Source of the DNA: Paracentrotus lividus | Taxonomy: Eukaryota > Echinodermata > Echinoidea > Camarodonta > Echinidae | Direction of reading: 5' to 3' | Assembly (NCBI GenBank): GCA_940671915.1 | Contig: CALNVZ010001721.1 | Coordinates: forward strand, 44,076,110 to 44,140,109 | DNA: 64,000 nucleotides | In this document: positions 40,514-52,257 of the stretch, one piece after another | Layout: every line of letters begins with the position of its first letter | Numbering within the stretch: position 1 is the stretch's first letter | The notes under the pieces: model-generated | What the model saw: only the letters and a program-made list of their open reading frames with translations | What the model was told of the DNA's origin: nothing | The model's database searches: none | Made by a program: the position numbers and the translations under genes

Positions 40514-41251
40514 CCCTAACTAGGCCGGGGTATTTTAGGAGTTGATATGGCCGGGGGGGGGGGGCCTCCCAGGCCCCCCCCCCCCCCACAAGATCTCGGC
40601 CGTCGACCGCGCGATCGCGCCGAAAATTGGCATGCATATCGCCTAGCTGTGACCTAATCTACAAATCTGTAGAGTCATTTTTTCATGAAAATTGTGTTTT
40701 AATTAATTATGCTAATTTATGCATCATACTTTTTGCTCTAACTTCCTAAATACAGGTCCAAATGTGCTCATTTTTGGTGGGAATATTCTTTATAGCCTTC
40801 CTATCAATTGTATTTGAAAAGAATTCCGGTATCACAATTAATTTCTTATGTATTTTATTGTTTTTTAATTTCTTATGTATTCTTTGTTTTTTCGACCTTT
40901 TTATTTTCATTGTTTTTTGTATGAAATTTATTGGGGACAATCAAACAATCATAAAAAGCATATAATCAAGTAATTTGTATCAGTAAAAGCAAAAATAATC
41001 ACTCATTTATGAATTTTAGCTGAAAACACATTTTGTATAGACTTTGTACATGAAATCACGTTCTTGAGCAATTTTGGGTCTGACGCACATGTACAAAATT
41101 ATGCGTAACTCGCAAACCGGGTACCCGGACGTCGCAAATTTGGTCTTAAAAGATGCGGGAGACTTGGAGGGAAAAAGTAGCGCCGCATCGCGGCGAGAGC
41201 TTTTCGCGTTGCGAAACATATTGCGCAAAACGTCGAGGGGGGGGCATGGGA

Positions 41252-41287
<36 letters not shown>

Positions 41288-41298
41288 CCTAGTTAGGG
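40514..41298. mobile_element. piggyBac-like MITE, TTAA duplication
   Basis: The perfect 17-base TIR CCCTAACTAGGCCGGGG stands at both ends, flanked by TTAA (40510-40513 and 41299-41302). TTAA targets and CCC-starting ends are the piggyBac signature. Long G and C runs lie just inside each TIR (40551-40564, 40575-40588, 41255-41285). The body is AT-rich and non-coding and matches the copy at 31829-32616. Confidence 0.8.
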
Positions 41299-41302
41299 TT
41301 AA

Positions 41303-42388
41303 CTCTGGAGTTGTTTCACCAAGCTATGAACAACTTTACAAATGACTGGTGATCTGTCCTTATGCTTAATGGTTAACAATGAGATTAATATAGTATCCAA
41401 TAACATGTTCCTGTTGTTTGTAAAGTTATTTGTTAATTTACTTGGGGAGACGCCCCCTGAACCCTCAAACCACCCACAACTGGCCTTCCATTTTTAGGCT
41501 CCCATTAAAAACAAGGGAACCACAGTAAGCGTCCACTTTCGGAAGCAACACACAAAATCCTCATCCAGCTGCTGAACAGGCATTGATGAGTATCACCATA
41601 GAAGAACCCCCCCCCCCCCCCCATACCTTCCCATTTGCTCCTCGGCCCTATCCCTAAACCACCCGTCCTTTTTTTTGGGGGGGGGGGGGCAGGTAAAGCT
41701 CTAAAGAGTCAGCTGACCTGTCAGTTAAACAGCCTCTGAGTGTAATAATCTTTATAAATTTAGGATGGTTTTAGTTGACAGTTTATCATAGTATGAACAA
41801 CAATGTTGACATAAAATACAATGACATACAATTAATATAAAAGGGCAAACTAGGTTTCTTCTCATCACCCACTTGACCAAAATCCATTGTTGCTTCATAT
41901 GAAATCATCTTCATGCAGTGAATTACAGTCAACTCTGCGTAATTCGAATGGTACGGGACTGTCAAAAACATTTGGCTTCAAGTTTTTTTTCAAGTCTTTC
42001 TGCATCAGATTCTATATAAAGCAGAGGTCAGTTGCCCTCCTCCCCCCACCCCAAATCGCCACTGGAACATTCACTTGGAAATATGGAGAGCTAGGGGACA
42101 GATGGCTATTGGGTGTGCAGAGCTTGTGCCTCTCATGTCACTGCTCCTTGTAATCATCCTGTTCAACATCTTATATATTTCCAGTCAATGATCCCGCTTG
42201 TGCTTTGATCACTAGGCACATACATACATCTCCAAGCAATATTCAGTCTTTGATCCCACACACGAAAGAGTCAATGTTTCTAAGTTTGTGCTTTGATCAC
42301 AAAGCACTGTCGAGTTCAGAGTGGATCAAGATGAAATAGAAAATGCAGGAACCATTCTATACAAAAGGTTCTTTTAGTCCAGCATCTA
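41303..42388. other. Intergenic, homopolymer runs
   Basis: No gene recognised. C and G runs occur at 41608-41621 and 41671-41690. This is the 3' side of UBE2U, so part of it may be 3' untranslated sequence. Confidence 0.4.
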
Positions 42389-42675
42389 CTGATCACTTTA
42401 GGTGATCTTCACTCAGGTCATTTGTCCCTGCCATATTTTATTCAATAAATAAGGTCTCTCTGTTCCATTGCGCAAGGCTCACTTTAAATTCCCACAGATC
42501 ATTTGTCCATGCCACATTTCATTCAATAAGTCTTTTTGTTCCAGTGTGCACTGCCCACTTAAGACCTCACTAAGGTAATTTGTCCCTGCCACATTTTATT
42601 CAATAAGTCTCTCTGTTTCAGTGTTCATTGCTCACTTTAAGTGGTCTTCACTTAGGTCATTTGTCCATGCAACAA
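42389..42675. repeat. About 80-base tandem repeat spanning UBE2U stop
   Basis: Four diverged units are marked by the ATTTGTCC core at about 42418, 42500, 42575 and 42657 (steps of about 82, 75 and 82). The highest-coordinate unit contains the last codons and stop of UBE2U; the rest lie in its presumed 3' untranslated region. The unit also carries TTATTCAATAAGTCT. Confidence 0.75.
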
Positions 42676-45600
42676 GGTCATCGACCTCCTTCTCCCATGC
42701 ATCGTCCGCTGCTTCGCTGGGAGCCGTTGATGGAGGGGGCGCTGTTCAAGAAGGAAAAAATCATATAAATTAACTGATTTTAAATGCATTAATTAGGACA
42801 TTTTTCATGAAGATTTAATTTCCATATCTACCAAAAATATTTCGCAATGCTCTTTCCCTACTCAAATTTTGGAGCAAATCGAAATGATTCAATCAGCATA
42901 ATAGCTAACATTGTAAATATTTTTGGTTATTTTGCACTCCTCCACCAGTCACTCCTGTTTGAAGCTACTAAACATTGTGTTGTGATTATATTTGAGGGTT
43001 TTTGTAGAGTCCAGTGGGGTGTAACACAAAGGCTTACCATTGATAAAAAGTTACGATTTATTTTTTTTCTCGGAAGCCTCATTTGGAAACCAGGTACAGT
43101 CATTGATTAGGATTTGGATATGATTAAGAGAAGGGTTAGGGCTAGGATTAGGATAAGATCATCAACTTTGGAGCATCCTGTCCATGGTTAGGCTACCAAG
43201 AAAAAATCAATCGTAACTTTTTATCAATCGTAAGTCTTTGTGTTACACCCCTCAGAACTTATGTCCCTTCTTCTATTGCTCGGCTATTTTCAACAGTAAG
43301 TTAATGAGATATGCATTGCTTGGGGTATAGCTGATTTTAGACTAAAATGAAAATTAAATGCAATTGTTTCAATGTTGTTTCATATTCTATTATGATTTAA
43401 TGAAATCAATATACCTCACTGACAATGCATAAAGAGTAAAACTAAAAGCCTCTGGCTTGATTTCATCTAAGATGTAGAGATATATGGTTATGGATTGCAA
43501 AAGGGTTTTATATTAGGTTTAGAGTTCAGTGTGAAGTCCAGGGTTGACATAAGGCACTGGAATTTATAGCAGGGCAATTGCTGCCAGAGCAAATGTCATG
43601 GGATCAATATTAAACTGACCTGTTCTTTTCGGGAGGTATATCTTTCTCATTTTATTGATGTGGTCTAGTCTCTTGTCCTTGCTCTCCGGCTCTTTGTTAG
43701 ACTGCTTTGGACCAAATTTCCCATACATCAGAGAATTGTGCCTGATAAAAACAAAAAATTAAAAATGAATAGATTGAGATAAATGGCATCAATTTGTTGC
43801 ACACTTCACTGAGATTCCATAATTGTGACAAATAAAAAGTATTCAAAACAATTTTTTAAACCTCAAAACTGTTTTAATACAATACCTTATTACAACAATA
43901 AAAAAATTATAACAAAAAGGTTGAAATTAGGAGTGAAAGAATCTCCTTTTTAAAACAAAATCATGTGGTATCTATCTGTTCTCTTTATAATGAGAGTGGA
44001 CTATGTAACAAGTTAATTGGCTTGGGCCTGAAAACCTTGTTATATTGACAGTGAACTGCCTAAAATGAAAACCTGCAAGCTTACGTTTCTAATTGTTGTT
44101 TCATGTGATTCTGTAGTTCTTCCATGTCAAGACCAAAATGAGCCGTTTGTAGCTTCGGATCTTTGCTGATTGCTTCCAGTACTATAGGGGGGGGGGGGGA
44201 AATGAAGATTGTTACAGAGAATAGTCAAAAGTAACACAACATAAAATCTTATCTACACAATTAAGAAAGATTTCAGCCTATAAAGTTTAGCATGAAAGAA
44301 ACTGCAATAAATTATACAAGTGTGTGGTCCAGATTTGTAAAAGATTTATGACACAAATCGTTGAATCACAACAATGAATTATGTTTTGCAACTTTCCTCC
44401 AATGAATGCAATGCCTCAACAGTTTCTTCCTTAAAGATCTAATTTTTAGCTATAATCTTAATTCTACAATAGTTAATTTCAATTAAGTTTGAATATCTAG
44501 AAAATTTATAAAACAAAATAATATAATCAGCATTTTGAAAGAGCCTAGCTACTAAACATATTTGACCAAAGTTAGTGTATAAGTAATAGCTTATTCAAGT
44601 TTAGACACAGGTCTGTAAACACAACCATACAAGAGTTTAAGCGTTAATGTCCTTATGGCTAAATGATTGACCATAGGCCTATACTTAACCTCTAACATGC
44701 TGTACAGTAAAAAGCCTGAAAAGGCCTGAAACAGGAAAGTGTTAGGGCTTAAAAACAGGCATCCCTGCTCCGAACTGATGTGAATCCAGGATTATCTATT
44801 TATAAAGATTGTGCAGGCCCGATTGTATGGGGACATTAGCAGCTCTATTATGTCTAGGCATGGGCCGCTACTTTTAACTGTGTGACGTAAGGCTGGGACC
44901 GCTACTGTATAAATATACAATGGTAGGTCTGTCACAATGTGATCAAAGCTGCTGAGGTGTATGAAAGTACTTACAAGGGTTTTTCATTTCTGCACGAGCC
45001 TTTGAAGTTGCTATGCCAGTCCATGTTTTCAGGTATTCATCAAATGATATCCGAGCCATCTTGAGGATGCTTAGGGCAGAGTTAGGTCCGCCCTCAGTTG
45101 GGTCTGTAATCTCTCCGGTCCCGCTTTCAAAATGTACCCTTGATTCTTCAGATGCAATAGCCTCTCCAGCTTCATTTTTTGAAAGGAAATAGTGACAAAA
45201 GAAAAACATGAAAAAATGAGAAAAGAATATGGGAATCCATTGGGATTCGAACCCATAACCTCCTGATTACTAACCGAAAGGCACTCTACCGATGGAGCTA
45301 TGGCAAGCCCTTATGTCTCTGGGACAAACATCGACATAAAGGCTTGCCATAGCACAGGTGGTAGAACGCTTTCTAGTAATCAGGAGGTCTTGGGTTTGAA
45401 TCTTAATGGAATCCTATTTTCTTTGCTCCTTTTTTCATATCATATATTTCTAGTCAGTTTCATTCCTTGTTAAAAAAACAAACAAAAAAAACATGATAGA
45501 AGAAAATCTTCAGTCAAGCGCTGTTTTATGGCATCTGAGCAGTAGTGTACCAATTTGTTGACTGGACATATGTTTCATACAAGTTCCCCACAATTTATCT

Positions 45601-47932
45601 GTTCTTGGTCCTTTTAACAACCTTATGCCTCTAACATGAACTTACCAAAGACCTTCTGGCTGGCATTAACACAGTCCATGACCATCTGTCTATAGAGACT
45701 GGGTGAGTTCTGAAGTATACTGACTGCTTCATCGTTGACTGCACCCTCTACCACTGGATTACATAGCATGGACTATGGATAGAAGGAAAAAACAAAACAA
45801 AAAACAAATTAGATGCGTTTTCTAACACTTATGCTAACACTAAACTTTAGTCAGAAGAATATCAAAAGGAGAGTGAAATTGATGTGAATCATGCAAATTC
45901 ACAGGAGCATTTTTCCCCTCAAAATTGAAAACAAATATAAGAATTTTTCTATTTATTAATTTTTTTTTTTTTTTCAAAATATGTTTCCAATTTTCTTTAC
46001 TTTCTCTCCTTATCCTACAGACATCAAATGAACTGGTGGTGATTCAATAAGAGATCAAATCAATCCCAATGATATCCTATGGATATCATATGTGGAATTA
46101 TTTCAAAAATTAATTTTCATCCTAGTTGGGATTGATTTTAGCTGTTAGTGAATCACCTCCCTGGTGTTGTAACACTCACCTGAATGGCTAGCAGAATGGT
46201 TTGTAAACTATACGTCTCCTTCCAATAGTTAACATCATCAAGAAATTCTACACATGGCCGGCCAGTCTGCATATCAACTACACAAATGAAAGATCAGATC
46301 ATGAAAAAAAAATTATTTTTTTACGTTATACACATAATCATCAGGAAAAGAAAGAATGTTCATGCAAACAAAAATCTGTGGCAGCAATAAAGTACTTGAT
46401 TATAAAAGAAATCATCCACAAAGTGGAGAGAGAGAAAAAAAAAAGAGATACATTTTTGATCAAATTAAATCATTTTCATAATAAACCAAACACATGGCAA
46501 GACTTCTGAAAATAAGAATTGTTTGTCAAGTTTAAGGCACTCTTTTTAGAAGTCAAATAAAAAATGTGTTTTTTTATTTCTTTCATCATTCATTCATAAT
46601 CTCTTCTTGAATAAAAGATTTACTTTGAGGATGGACAAGTAACATTTAAAAAAAGAAAACAAAAGAGGAATGAAATATAATCACAAATAACATCTTTCTT
46701 CCCTTATTTATCCAGCAAATCAAGTTTATACAGTGCCTTAATCAAAGACATATATTAAGGATAGAAAAGTAATATTTTTAAAAATGAAAAAAAAAAGAAG
46801 AATAAAATTCAACCACATATAACGTCTTACTGTTTGGATGAAATGGGATTGTATGAAAACGGACATCTGGAGGTCTGTAGTTGAAACTTTCATCAAATTT
46901 CAGACTGAGTACAAATATTCCACCTAAATGAGAGAGAGAAAAAGTTATAATTTATACTTCTTAGCTATATCATAAAGATCTAATACATTTACATGTAAGT
47001 ACTTCTTGGCTTTATTCACAATTCTTGAAACACAATTTTTTAATGGAAAAAATGCCTTACTATAAAGGAAACGATATGTTTAAAATTTATAAGATGTCAG
47101 TGAATTCTATGTGTTTCTATGCTGTCCAACCAAGAGCGAGTTCAAATCATTTCCTGTTTCCAAAAATACTCAAAGGCATGTTTCAAACATTATTAGTGAA
47201 AAAACATTAAAATGAAAATATGTTTGCATACAGAAATCTTGCTCTTTTGTGATGATTTATATTTTATCTTATATTTTTAAGTGTCTGAATCTTAATTAGT
47301 TGAATCAAATCACAAAACATTAGGAATTTTCAAGAATAATTGAACAATTGTGGTTCATCTTACCTTCCCATATACTGTCTTTCAGCCCTCGTATCGTAGC
47401 AGTCCATTCCATCATGTTGTCTTCAGCAAGTGGGTGGGCATTTATTCCCTATCAAATGAAAACAGAAGTGGGTCATTGTAAGATCTATGACGAATGTCAA
47501 ACATATGAGCGGTTTAACATAAAGCATATTAATAGTCCTACAATCAAGATAAACTTGTGTGCACAGGTGCTTTGATCCGACTAACATGTGGTTCATAATC
47601 CCAATTGTTAGGATTCTATATTATAGTTTTTAAAGTGAATTTGAATTTGAATTGAATTACATGTTAATAACATTATATCTCAGAAAATTCCCTATTGCAC
47701 CCCCTCGATTTCCAAATCCTGGATTTGGGGCTGAGCTGATGGTGGTTTCATCTACATCCAAATTGTCTCCCCCTCTGTATATTTTTCATAAGTTTAATGA
47801 TCTGAAAGAAAAACATGTTTAGTCTTTAGATTTTAGTTAACTTACTTTGTTATATTTTAAACTTACCCATACTGGATTCTTTTGCAGCATGAAATATTCC
47901 CTGTCCAGCAGTAAATATGCCCTGGAATGCAT
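42632..47932 (-). CDS. UBE2U: Ubiquitin-conjugating enzyme E2 U, 9 coding exons
   Basis: Coding exons on the minus strand: 47867-47932, 47364-47448, 46831-46923, 46180-46277, 45646-45772, 44975-45169, 44085-44181, 43620-43741 and 42632-42741. All have GT-AG borders and matching phases, giving 330 residues plus stop. The N-terminus MHSRAYLLLDREY, the E2 core (WTATIRGLKDSIWEGG; FHTIPFHPN at about 73-81) and the catalytic cysteine in QTGRPCVEFLDD (Cys about 90) match vertebrate UBE2U. So do the exons after the E2 fold (SFDEYLKTWTGIATSKARAE) and the C-terminus EVDDLVAWTND. The enzyme should carry ubiquitin as a thioester and pass it on with an E3; specific partners are unknown. The gene keeps the HPN and Cys motifs, so it should be active. 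MITEs and SINEs sit in its introns. Confidence 0.9.
43015..43253. mobile_element. MITE in last UBE2U intron
   Basis: GGGGTGTAACACAAAGGCTT (43016) and its inverse AAGTCTTTGTGTTACACCCC (about 43233-43252) bound 240 non-coding bases. The inverted arms run on for over 40 bases (GATAAAAAGTTACGATT). No protein. Confidence 0.75.
45192..45309 (-). mobile_element. tRNA-derived SINE next to UBE2U exon 6
   Basis: The minus strand reads CCATAGCTCCATCGGTAGAG (A box) and then GGGTTCGAATCCC (perfect B box). The acceptor-stem ends do not pair, so it is a SINE head and not a tRNA gene. Its T-rich tail ends about 20 bases before the 3' splice site of the exon at 44975-45169. Confidence 0.7.
45341..45475 (+). 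mobile_element. tRNA-derived SINE, opposite orientation
   Basis: GGCTTGCCATAGCACAGGTG and GGGTTTGAATC give A and B boxes; the tail (CATATATTTCTAGTCAGTTT) matches 39908-40070. With the minus-strand copy it forms a head-to-head pair around a 31-base spacer whose edges are also inverted (CTTATGTC, GACATAA). Confidence 0.7.
46031..46167. mobile_element. Short MITE beside UBE2U exon 4 donor
   Basis: GGTGATTCAATAAGAGATCA with AATCAATCCCAA on the left is inverted at the right (TTGGGATTGATT, TTAGTGAATCACC). The right end is under 10 bases from the donor of the exon at 46180-46277. Confidence 0.6.
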
Positions 47933-48267
47933 CTTGTGTAAACGCAATTCTGTCAAGCTGCAATGATAAACATACGGTATAAATATGTAGTTATAATTAT
48001 TAGAGAATATGTCACATAGAAATGTTTACGCCATAATTTATGCACGACGCTCGAATGATCACGTTAGCATATGAAATACACTACCATTGTGCCTTCCAAT
48101 GAACGATAGTCATGATAAAATTTAGATTCGTCATTTATATTTTTGGTAAGTCCTCATTTCTTTCACGCATGCAACTTTAGCGGGCCCCGCGAGGCAAGAA
48201 CATTAGAAAATCGAAGAGTTCGATTTTAAATTTATAATTATTGTGAAAAATACAGTTTTTTACGTAC

Positions 48268-48540
48268 CGTTTTCTCGATGGATGATTTCTTGGATATCCA
48301 AGGTCTTCATTAAACTTCCGTTTCGCCTGTTTTTACTTCTCAAACTTCTGTTTTGAATCACTTTTGATGAGTGTTTGTATAAATTTGCAGAAACGACACA
48401 CACGTTTCGGTAACGAATCCAAACTATTTTCAAATGAACGTAGATGGCGAAAACACAATCTGGGCAGATATCTGCCTTGCGCTCGTTCAAAATATAAGTT
48501 AAGGTCAAAGTACTACTTCCAAGAGTAGTTTTTCATTGCT
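48268..48540 (-). promoter_or_regulatory. Probable UBE2U leader exon and promoter
   Basis: On the minus strand, the donor GTACGT follows GAGAAAACG (edge 48268). The first coding exon has its own acceptor at 47958 and 25 leader bases before its ATG, so a non-coding first exon here fits. An 82-codon frame over 48260-48508 hits a stop if spliced in frame, so I treat it as leader. The transcription start is not fixed. Confidence 0.4.
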
Positions 48541-51470
48541 GAGATCGCCACGAAACTTCTATGATTATCATGCGGCGATATGTTGTTGTTGTTGTTCGTT
48601 TAGTTTTAACGGCGCATGTCTCAATATCTCAATCGGGAATTAGTTTTTGTTCAAAGCTGAGATATTTATTTCAAGCCCTATATTATCGAATTTCGTTATT
48701 AAATATGAAACGAAACTGGAACAAACATAAATGTAATTAGCAACATACTAACCACAGAGAAGCTAAACGTAACTGAAACCAAAATAGATTCTCAAACAAA
48801 ATCAAGTGCATTGCTTTCCCGTCTTTATTAAACATGTGAACGGCTGAAAAAGACTAACAGTCCAAACAAGTTCACTTTATCTTGGCTATGGACAGGAAGC
48901 TTGCTTCAACTCTACCTATACCAAATTATTGATTTGGTAAAGGTCCGATGAGAAAGTATAGCCCAATCGCTAGCACGTAGCTAGCTCGCACACTATCGAG
49001 CAATGTAACTAGAACTTGCTCTGTGGCGATGCCGACTCTTGGTATTGGCCGAGTTGATCTTGGACGACTCTTTTAGCAATATAGCAATTGCCGCACGCAG
49101 CTGCATACTATCATAGTGAATGACGGCGCTCTGCAGTGAGGCTGTGGGAAGGTAATTCTCCTGACGAGTGGTGAGTTTTTCTCCTTTTTTAGTGTTGTAT
49201 TATTTATTTTTTTCCAGGGCCTAGGCCTAGCTTAACTTTATCATGGACTATGGAAGCACTGTAGAACATTTTCTACATCCTTTATGGACGCACTTGCCAT
49301 AAAAACAGTGGGAAAAGTGGTTCATAAAAATATCAACCGAATATAAAGGACTTGGTTAACGAGGTCGATACTACGTATCGACCTCATAGCAATGAGTGAT
49401 TTCTTTATACGTTTTCAAATGTTGGTCGAAGTTCGACAGTGGATTCGTTGAAGTTCCTTTTTATATTTCTCTTCTTTATTCTAAAAAGTATTCAAGAGTG
49501 GCTTTGCCTTACATGTTTTGTAAAGTCGAGTCTTTCAGTTTTTCTTGCGAAATTGGTCCACTTTGGTTATGATTGACAGCGCGCAAGACAAAAGCGGTCT
49601 TTATCGGGAACAGCTGAATCGCGTTGTTCAGTTACGGTTAACGCACTTCAGTCATCGCAACCAGGAGGCGGAGCTCCACGCGATAGCTAATCAGAGCGCC
49701 CAACAATCAAAATGCACTGTTCTCTAGCTCTGTAAGAACGAACTTGTAGGTATTTCGATGTGTATGTTTTCAATAACATTTATTTCACTAGAATCTATCA
49801 TGAAAAAAAAAACTCTCCAAATTTTTTCCCTGCAAAATTCCTTGGGAACGTAACTTGTCATGAAATGAATTGAAAATATAATTATAGGATCTATATCACC
49901 CTAGAAGAGAGAAACATAATTACAAACAAAAGGAACACCCAAACACCAAGTTATGTCATAATAATGGAAATTAAAAATAGAATTCAGTGAATAAAAATGT
50001 CACAAGTTAGTTCAGCATCTCTTCATTTTATTTGGACTACAAACTCCATCATGCATATCCTCTCTCTCTCTCTTCTTAATAACTGTTCATAATATTGCTA
50101 TCAACACTACCTTGACTGTCCTGCAACTCATCCTGTTGCTGATCTCCGAAAATAGCGGAGGAAGAAGAAGAAGAAGAAGAAGAACTAGATTCTAGATTCT
50201 ACACACAAATATTATTATTAGTGGGACTGAACAAGAAATCGGTCTGAAACGAGTGTAGATCAGCGGGGCCTAAGTCCTAACTTATTCTTACCATGAATAA
50301 TGTGTCAAAACCAGGAATAGCTATATCGTATCTGTAATTCTCCAAAATTCCAATGAGGTTCAATAGAAATGTTTTGGAAGCAATTTCCTGGCAAATTTTA
50401 ACAAACTAAACGAACACTTTTCCTGCAATTCATCAGATTGTTTATACTCGGTAACTATATAGGCTCAATCACTTACACTAACATTAAAGAAAAGTTTACA
50501 TTACTTTTATTCATATAAATTTTAAAATTTACTTTTAAAAACATTTAATTTATTAAAATATATTTTAATTTTGTTAATATATTATTATTTGAAATTATAA
50601 CATGATAAAATTATCCAAAAAAATGTACATGCAAATTTGGCAACGCTCACCCATCGTCTGCTTCCAATTCCGTCCATGATCCGCGCGCCGCGCTTTTGAA
50701 AGTGGAGAACTGAGCACTGAGCTGAGCAGAAAGTGAAAAGGGGGCTGAAAATCACAATCTGCTATTTTTTTTTATTTTTTTTTTTTAAACCTTTTTCGAA
50801 TTTTTGTGGATCGCCTGAAGACAACCCTGGAAGTTCGGTGTTATATGGTGTGAAATTTCCCATGCTAAAAAGAAATAAGGATAAACATATTTCCCTCACC
50901 GTAGTTTTAGATATTCCCATTTTCATTATCATATGTTTATATATTTTTTTGTTAACTACTAGTATTGGAATGCTATTTTCAAAAAACAAATAGAATTAAG
51001 ATCCCATGTAACATTCTCCCCCTCCCCTCTTAAAATTTTGAAAGCTATTTTATTCCTGTTTTCTACTTTTTAAATTTTTTTGGTTCCAATATCCTATTCA
51101 AAATATAATTTTTTTGGACCAGAAAAAAAAGTGTTTTGTTCTAATCCCCTCAAAAAAGTTCTGCAAATCGAATTATGGCCATGATAACTTTTCTGGTATG
51201 ATTTAGTTCTTCCTGATGTTTATACCAATCGAAAGTTAAAATATTCACCTTTCATTGATATCCCAGGCACTAGTCCTGATAGGAATGTTTGCAGACGCTC
51301 ATGTACCTTCGTTTCAAGCTGTGGTTAGAAATCTAACTTTCAAGTTTATTCAGAATTGACAACTCGAATATTACAATTGTAAATATATTGGTTAACCCGC
51401 AGCTCAAGGTAGGCCTACTTCTCAGAAGGAAGCTTGAATTGGTACAAAAACCTGTTGGCAGAGTCATAAG
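48541..51470. other. Divergent intergenic region UBE2U-PGM1
   Basis: No gene recognised. There is (GTT)n at about 48582, (GAA)n at 50161-50182, and an 11-base-arm palindrome GAGGTCGATAC/GTATCGACCTC at 49361-49385. A very AT-rich stretch runs from 50460 to 50640. Confidence 0.4.
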
Positions 51471-51479
51471 GATGTTGTG

Positions 51480-51790
51480 TTATTTCTCGTTTGTTTGTTT
51501 GTTTGTTTGTTTAAGTAATAGATATCTGATTCTTTTAATTTATAAGTTTAAGTTGTTGCCAAAGGTAGGATTTCAGATATTGTGTACATTGTTAGGCCTT
51601 ATATAGTCTCCCCTTCTTTCTTTTCTTATTTGTACTGTGAATGCCCTTGTCATTGTAGATCGTTTACTTTTCTTTGTTCACCAGCATGTATTACATTGTA
51701 TTCATAACCTATGTGTATTTTATGTTGTCTGTTGATATGGACCTCTGCATTTGCCACTGTGTCTGGAATAAAGTCTTCAATTCAATCCTA
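51480..51790 (+). mobile_element. Possible 3' tail of a non-LTR retroelement
   Basis: (GTTT)n is followed by T-rich sequence ending GTGTCTGGAATAAAGTCTTCAATTCAATC. A terminal AATAAA and a short TTCAA repeat are common in LINE 3' ends. No coding part is recognisable. Confidence 0.35.
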
Positions 51791-51905
51791 TTTGTGATAA
51801 TTTTGTTATGCTTTTATGCACAGAACATGGAAATATGGAGAAAAGCCAAAGCCAAAAGTCGCAAAATGCAATCGTTATTGATATCCCACGAGACTCCCAT
51901 GGTGC

Positions 51906-52166
51906 CAGGCGCGGATCCAGTACCACTATGACTGATGACCTCTTTGATGACCGAAGGCCGTAAAAAAGATTAACAACACCTACCACCCCCTCGCCCCCCC
52001 CGGCCTGCTTATCATATGGCAAGCGTGCAAGACGGACGGGAACAAAAATTTTGGATGCACCTTTTTGCTCGCCCAGTGTGACGGGAAAAAAAATTGGGTA
52101 TATAGGCCTACCAAAATCCGAAATTCCAATTCCCCCTCCTCTAATGAAATCCTGGATTCGCCACTG
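51906..52166. mobile_element. Possible MITE upstream of PGM1
   Basis: GGCGCGGATCCAG at the left and, reversed, GTGGCGAATCCAGGATTT at the right suggest inverted ends of a 260-base non-coding element with CCCCCTCGCCCCCCC inside. The ends are imperfect. Confidence 0.4.
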
Positions 52167-52184
52167 AGTGCATTTTAAATTATT

Positions 52185-52257
52185 CTTGCCAGCACTCGTT
52201 CTCATTAATTAAGCGCTTTGCCAAAGCGCTTAATTAATGAGAACGAGTGCTGGCAAG
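52185..52257. repeat. Perfect 73-base palindrome (36-base arms)
   Basis: The left arm from CTTGCCAGCACTCGTTCTCA to AAGCGCTTTG is matched without error by CAAAGCGCTT through to GAACGAGTGCTGGCAAG, around a single C at 52221. It lies about 650 bases upstream of the PGM1 start. Confidence 0.9.

Noticed and set aside
45240-45309. tRNA gene on the minus strand
   Set aside because: A and B boxes are good, but the acceptor ends do not pair and two relatives share a long common tail, so it is a SINE head.
48260-48508. 82-codon frame as an N-terminal extension of UBE2U
   Set aside because: Splicing at its donor to the next acceptor gives an immediate stop (GCT-TGA); the ATG at 47932 matches the vertebrate start.
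49361-49385. 11-base-arm palindrome GAGGTCGATAC/GTATCGACCTC
   Set aside because: Short enough to be chance; no second copy seen nearby.
51777-52205. 142-codon minus-strand frame upstream of PGM1
   Set aside because: Runs through a probable MITE and into the perfect palindrome; no conserved peptide.
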